Below are positions 6,941 through 9,633 of a DNA stretch of 9,633 nt, in pieces (position 1 is the first letter of the stretch; every line of letters begins with the position of its first letter). The stretch comes from an uncultured Campylobacter sp. Its GTDB lineage: Bacteria; Campylobacterota; Campylobacteria; Campylobacterales; Campylobacteraceae. The translations under genes were made by a program, and so were the position numbers. The notes beneath the pieces were generated by a model that saw nothing but the letters and a program-made list of their open reading frames with translations, had not been told where the DNA came from and ran no database searches. The stretch lies in NCBI RefSeq assembly GCF_938045405.1, contig NZ_CALIMW010000234.1, positions 1 to 9,633 on the forward strand, in the 5' to 3' direction.

Positions 6941-7736
6941 AATTCTATCCTACGATTTCATGCGAAACGCCCTTCTCGGCGGGCTTTTGGTCAGTATAGT
7001 CTGCGGCGTCGTGGGCTCTTTAGTCGTGATAAATCGCATGAGCTTCATAGCAGGCGGCATCGCGCACGGCGCATACGGCGGCATCGGCATCGCGCTATTT
7101 TTAGGCATCTCGCCCGTGCTGGGAGCTAGCGTATTTGCGCTGTTTTTGGGGCTGCTCATCGCCTACGTTACGCTACGAAACACCGAGCGCTTCGACGCCG
7201 TAATCGGCGCGATATGGGCGTTTGGAATGGCGCTTGGGATAATCTTTGCCGATCTCACGCCCGGGTATAAATCCGATCTGATGAGCTTTTTATTCGGCTC
7301 GATCTTAGCGATAAATCATGAAAATTTAATCTTCATCGGCATTTGCGGCGCGGCATTTGCGGCGCTTACGGCGTGCTTTTACAGACAGTTTTTAGCGATC
7401 AGCTTCGATAAGGAATTCGCCCTGCTGCGCGGAGTGAATACGAGCGTCTTTTACTACGTCCTCGTAGTGATGGCGAGCCTCGCGGTGGTCGCGTCGATTC
7501 AGATCGTAGGACTAATCTTAGTAATCTCGCTGATGACGATCCCGCCCTTCATCGCCGAAAAAATTTCAAAAAGCTTAGGCTCGATGATGGCGATAAGCTG
7601 CGCGCTATCGGCGCTTTTTTGCGCGGCGGGGCTTGTTTTGAGCTTCAAGCTCAATCTAACCAGCGGCGCCTCGATAATCCTAGTCGCCTCGGTCTGCTTT
7701 TTCGTAAGCTCGATTTTTAGCAAACTTCGCGCCTAA
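6933..7736 (+). CDS. znuB: metal ABC transporter permease, ZnuB-like (ABC-3 family)
   Basis: A 267-residue inner-membrane protein with about eight hydrophobic segments, normal for the ABC-3 family of Zn/Mn/Fe permeases. Family marks are FIAGGIAHGAYGGIG (38-52, including His45), the GLILVISLMTIPP helix (193-205) and the SGASIILVAS segment near the C terminus (244-253). It forms the membrane channel partnered by the ATPase upstream, with which it is translationally coupled. No substrate-binding protein gene (ZnuA/TroA type) is found on either side. In C. jejuni the comparable genes sit with a znuA. The last 57 bp overlap the 3' end of the opposing DMT transporter gene. Confidence 0.88.
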   Translation: MAEILSYDFMRNALLGGLLVSIVCGVVGSLVVINRMSFIAGGIAHGAYGGIGIALFLGISPVLGASVFALFLGLLIAYVTLRNTERFDAVIGAIWAFGMALGIIFADLTPGYKSDLMSFLFGSILAINHENLIFIGICGAAFAALTACFYRQFLAISFDKEFALLRGVNTSVFYYVLVVMASLAVVASIQIVGLILVISLMTIPPFIAEKISKSLGSMMAISCALSALFCAAGLVLSFKLNLTSGASIILVASVCFFVSSIFSKLRA

Positions 7737-9512
7737 AAGCCCGCCCAGTTCGCTAAGCAGGATGCCTGCTAGTATCAGCGCCGCGCCTAAAATTTGAAGC
7801 GCGCTTAGCTTCTCGCCGAAGGCATACCCCATTATGCCCGCGCTTACGGGCTCCAGCGCGAAAATCAGCACCGTTTTTATCTCGCTTACGCCGCGGTTTT
7901 GCGCCATCGTTTGGATCACAAACGCCGCGACGGTGGCAAAGATCGAGGTCAAAACCAGCGCAAAAACGAAGTCGAAACTCGGCGAAAAGATCAAATTTCC
8001 AAGTACCTTTATCTCGCCTTCAAATTCCGCGTGCGGAGTGAAAACTGCCGCGATCAGCGCGCATACGCAGACGCAGATAAACTGCACGATCACAAAGCCG
8101 TAGAGATTGCTCTTGCGCGCGCAAACGCCGGTAAAGACGATGTGAAGCGCGTATGCAAACGCCGAAATCAGCGTCAGCCGCTCGCCTATGCCAAATCCCA
8201 CCGCGCTTGCTCCGCTTAAAAAATACAGCCCCAAAAGCGCTACGACCGCGCCACCAAAGGCGCTCGCACCGACCTTTTTGCCGAAAAACGCAAGCATTAA
8301 AAAGGGCACGATGACGACGTTAAGCCCCAAAATAAACGCCACCGTCGATGATAGCGCATAATCAAGCGCTATGGTCTGGCACGAAAAATCGCAAAACAGC
8401 ATCAGCCCGCAAAACACGCCCCGCCCTATCGTGCCGCGGTCAAATTTGACGCCGAAGCGCAGACAGGCGAGGTAGGTAAAAATGCTCGCCGCCAAAAAGC
8501 GCCAAAACAAAAAGCTAAAAACGTCGCCGCTATGCAGCGCGCGCTGAACCGGCACGAAAGTGCATCCCCAAACGATCGCTACGAAAAGTAGCCCCAGATC
8601 CCACAGTCTGCTAGGTGGAGCGGGGTTTTGCGCGGAATTGGAATTTTGCCCGAAACTCTGCGCGGAATTCGAGCTTTGCGTGCAGTTTTGCGTAGAGGCA
8701 GAATTTTGCGCGGCAGCAGGGCTCTGCGTAGAATCAGAGCTTTGCGCGAAATCGAAATTCTGCGCGAAATTTAAGCTTCGAGCGGAGCTAGAATTCTCTG
8801 CCGAATTAGATTTCTTCGCGAAATTCCGCGCCTCAAAATTTTTCAATCCAAACCCCTGCAGCGCTTGAGCGAAGCCGTGGCCCTTTGCAATGATATCGGT
8901 AAAATTTTTCTTTGAGCGTCGCGTATGAGCGGCGGCGAGGCTTTTTACGGGGCTTAAATTTGGCTCGTCTACGGCGCTCGCACGATTTAGCGAACTCTCG
9001 CTATTTGCGCTACTATGAGTGGAATTTCCCATAAAATTTCGTTTGAAATTTTTTGCGGAATTTTCGCAAGGATTTATTGCGGAGGCATTTACGGAATTTA
9101 AAGCTTTATTTTCGGTGCAGTTTGGAATTTGCGCGGACTTCAAATTTAGCACAAGAGCCGCAAAATTTAAAGCAACTTTTTTTTCGATATTTCTGACGCG
9201 CGGAGCGGAATAGGGCGCTACGAGACTGTGCACGGCAAAACCGACCGAAGCGGGATAAAATTTCAAATTTCTCCCGCGGATAGAATTTAACCGGACATTT
9301 GCGTCTTGAAATTTGAAATTTCTTTTGAAGAGGAGAGCGGAAGCAAAATTCGCCGCGCCGCAGAGCGCTGTATTTTTTACACACGCAAACGCCGCATTTG
9401 AAGCAGAATTTAAAGCTGTGTTTTTAGCGCGCTCGCGTACCGGATCCGAGATAAAATTTAAAGCGGGTTCTGAATTAAAATTTTCCGCGGGCTCCGAGAT
9501 AGAATTTTTCAT
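7680..9512 (-). CDS. EamA/DMT-superfamily transporter with a roughly 300-residue low-complexity N-terminal extension; start uncertain
   Basis: Residues 302 to about 598 form a complete drug/metabolite transporter: ten hydrophobic segments in two five-helix EamA repeats. It opens with LWDLGLLFVAIVWGCTFVPVQ and includes ALEPVSAGIMGYAFGE in the second repeat. Such proteins export amino acids, metabolites or drugs; the substrate is unknown. A normal family member begins about 5-10 residues before this first helix, but no ATG, GTG or TTG is in frame there. The nearest is TTG at 8846 (388 residues), then ATG at 9032 (450 residues) and ATG at 9512 (610 residues). None has a strong ribosome binding site. 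The extension is rich in Asn, Ser, Ala and Phe and is built largely from tandem repeats (8626-8829 and 9442-9513). It may be a disordered cytoplasmic domain, or noncoding DNA captured by an open frame. The transporter domain is sure; the extension is not. Confidence 0.75.
   Translation of the reverse strand: MKNSISEPAENFNSEPALNFISDPVRERAKNTALNSASNAAFACVKNTALCGAANFASALLFKRNFKFQDANVRLNSIRGRNLKFYPASVGFAVHSLVAPYSAPRVRNIEKKVALNFAALVLNLKSAQIPNCTENKALNSVNASAINPCENSAKNFKRNFMGNSTHSSANSESSLNRASAVDEPNLSPVKSLAAAHTRRSKKNFTDIIAKGHGFAQALQGFGLKNFEARNFAKKSNSAENSSSARSLNFAQNFDFAQSSDSTQSPAAAQNSASTQNCTQSSNSAQSFGQNSNSAQNPAPPSRLWDLGLLFVAIVWGCTFVPVQRALHSGDVFSFLFWRFLAASIFTYLACLRFGVKFDRGTIGRGVFCGLMLFCDFSCQTIALDYALSSTVAFILGLNVVIVPFLMLAFFGKKVGASAFGGAVVALLGLYFLSGASAVGFGIGERLTLISAFAYALHIVFTGVCARKSNLYGFVIVQFICVCVCALIAAVFTPHAEFEGEIKVLGNLIFSPSFDFVFALVLTSIFATVAAFVIQTMAQNRGVSEIKTVLIFALEPVSAGIMGYAFGEKLSALQILGAALILAGILLSELGGLLGAKFAKNRAYEKADRGD
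8626..8829. repeat. degenerate 18-bp tandem repeat, 12 units
   Basis: On the plus strand, units of about YTYTGCGCGRAATYNGAR start at 8626, 8644, 8656, 8674, 8686, 8704, 8722, 8740, 8758, 8776, 8794 and 8812. Ten are 18 bp; those at 8644 and 8674 are 12 bp. All lengths are multiples of six, so the frame is kept. Read on the minus strand, the array encodes hexapeptides of the form x-x-[SFA]-[AT]-Q-[NS] in the DMT protein extension. The array ends 17 bp from the codon for the first residue of the transporter domain. Confidence 0.85.
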
Positions 9513-9513
9513 A
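9442..9513. repeat. three 24-bp tandem repeats at the 5' end of the DMT reading frame
   Basis: Units 9442-9465, 9466-9489 and 9490-9513 align as GG(A/T/C)TC(C/T)GA(G/A)(A/T)T(A/T)(A/G)AATTT followed by a variable end. On the minus strand they encode ISEPAENF, NSEPALNF and ISDPVRER, the first residues after MKNS. On the plus strand they read as GSEIKFKA-type octads. They overlap the only upstream ATG of the reading frame. Confidence 0.75.
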
Positions 9514-9555
9514 AATTTAAAGTAAAATTTCGCCGAGATCTTGGTGCAGTCGCGC

Positions 9556-9633
9556 CTATCTGATCGTCTTTATGGCGTTTAAAATCGCGCCCGAGTTTTT
9601 GCGAAACTCCCTTTCGTTTTTGCTTAAAAAATC
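9556..9633 (-). CDS. possible 3' end of a minus-strand gene, cut by the window edge
   Basis: The minus-strand frame from the window edge to the TAG at 9558-9556 encodes 25 residues (FLSKNEREFRKNSGAILNA and a short basic end). Their charged, helical, protein-like composition suits a C terminus. It would lie 43 bp upstream of the DMT frame, in the same direction. I do not recognise the family. A plus-strand frame with ATG at 9572 is also open to the edge, so the call is tentative. Confidence 0.35.
   Translation of the reverse strand, partial: DFLSKNEREFRKNSGAILNAIKTIR

Noticed and set aside
7718..7755. Imperfect inverted repeat TAGCAAAC/GTTCGCTA after znuB
   Set aside because: Seven of eight bases pair, but the loop is long and no T-run follows; it is probably chance within coding sequence.
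7756..7770. Perfect 6-bp hairpin (AGCAGG/CCTGCT) near the znuB-DMT junction as a terminator
   Set aside because: It lies inside the DMT coding region and has no T-tract on either strand.
8626..8829. CRISPR array
   Set aside because: The units are contiguous 18-bp repeats with no unique spacers, and no cas genes are present.
8560..8868. Plus-strand open frame with Cys-rich hexapeptide repeats
   Set aside because: It is antisense to the DMT transporter's first helix. Its periodicity is explained by the 18-bp DNA repeat, and it has no ribosome binding site or recognisable domain.
9106..9384. Overlapping open frames on both strands in 9019-9525
   Set aside because: They are short, basic and Phe-rich with no domain. 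Several frames are open because the DNA is low in stop codons, so none can be supported as a gene.

Overview
The window looks like chromosomal DNA of a Campylobacter or a close epsilonproteobacterial relative. The reasons are the AAATTT/GAATTT-rich spacers, the TATAAT-type -10 boxes and the protein families present. The fairly high GC of the coding parts would fit the oral group (gracilis/rectus/showae type) better than C. jejuni. The genus and group are inferences from sequence style, not from a database match.

Layout. A plus-strand acetyl-CoA hydrolase/transferase family gene (61-1569, probably succinate:acetate CoA-transferase) has its own sigma70-like promoter. A 458-bp convergent spacer (1570-2027) follows, with palindromes and no convincing gene. 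Next is a tightly overlapping minus-strand operon. Read from its promoter it comprises a SAM-dependent methyltransferase (6073-5273), an exported diheme cytochrome c peroxidase-like protein (5310-4438), and a membrane-anchored sensor protein with PAS, degenerate GGDEF and apparently active EAL domains (4448-2028). Divergent from it, across a 99-bp region with two outward promoters, is a znuC-znuB-like metal ABC transporter pair (6173-7736). No periplasmic binding protein gene is present. Convergent with znuB, and overlapping it by 57 bp, is a minus-strand EamA/DMT-family transporter (stop at 7680). Its reading frame continues about 300 codons upstream of the transporter domain through low-complexity, repeat-built DNA. 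The last 78 bp may hold the 3' end of another minus-strand gene.

How the genes may work together. The CoA-transferase would link acetyl-CoA/acetate to the succinate pool of the citric acid cycle. The cytochrome and the EAL protein share a transcript with an 11-bp overlap, and both have parts in the periplasm. They are a plausible redox- or peroxide-to-c-di-GMP signalling pair, although no direct evidence is visible. The ABC pair most likely imports zinc (or manganese) and would need a ZnuA encoded elsewhere.

Most worth a second look: the cytochrome/EAL pair, the missing usual ligand residues in the cytochrome, and a 12-unit tandem repeat (8626-8829) abutting the DMT domain and feeding a 301-residue N-terminal extension.
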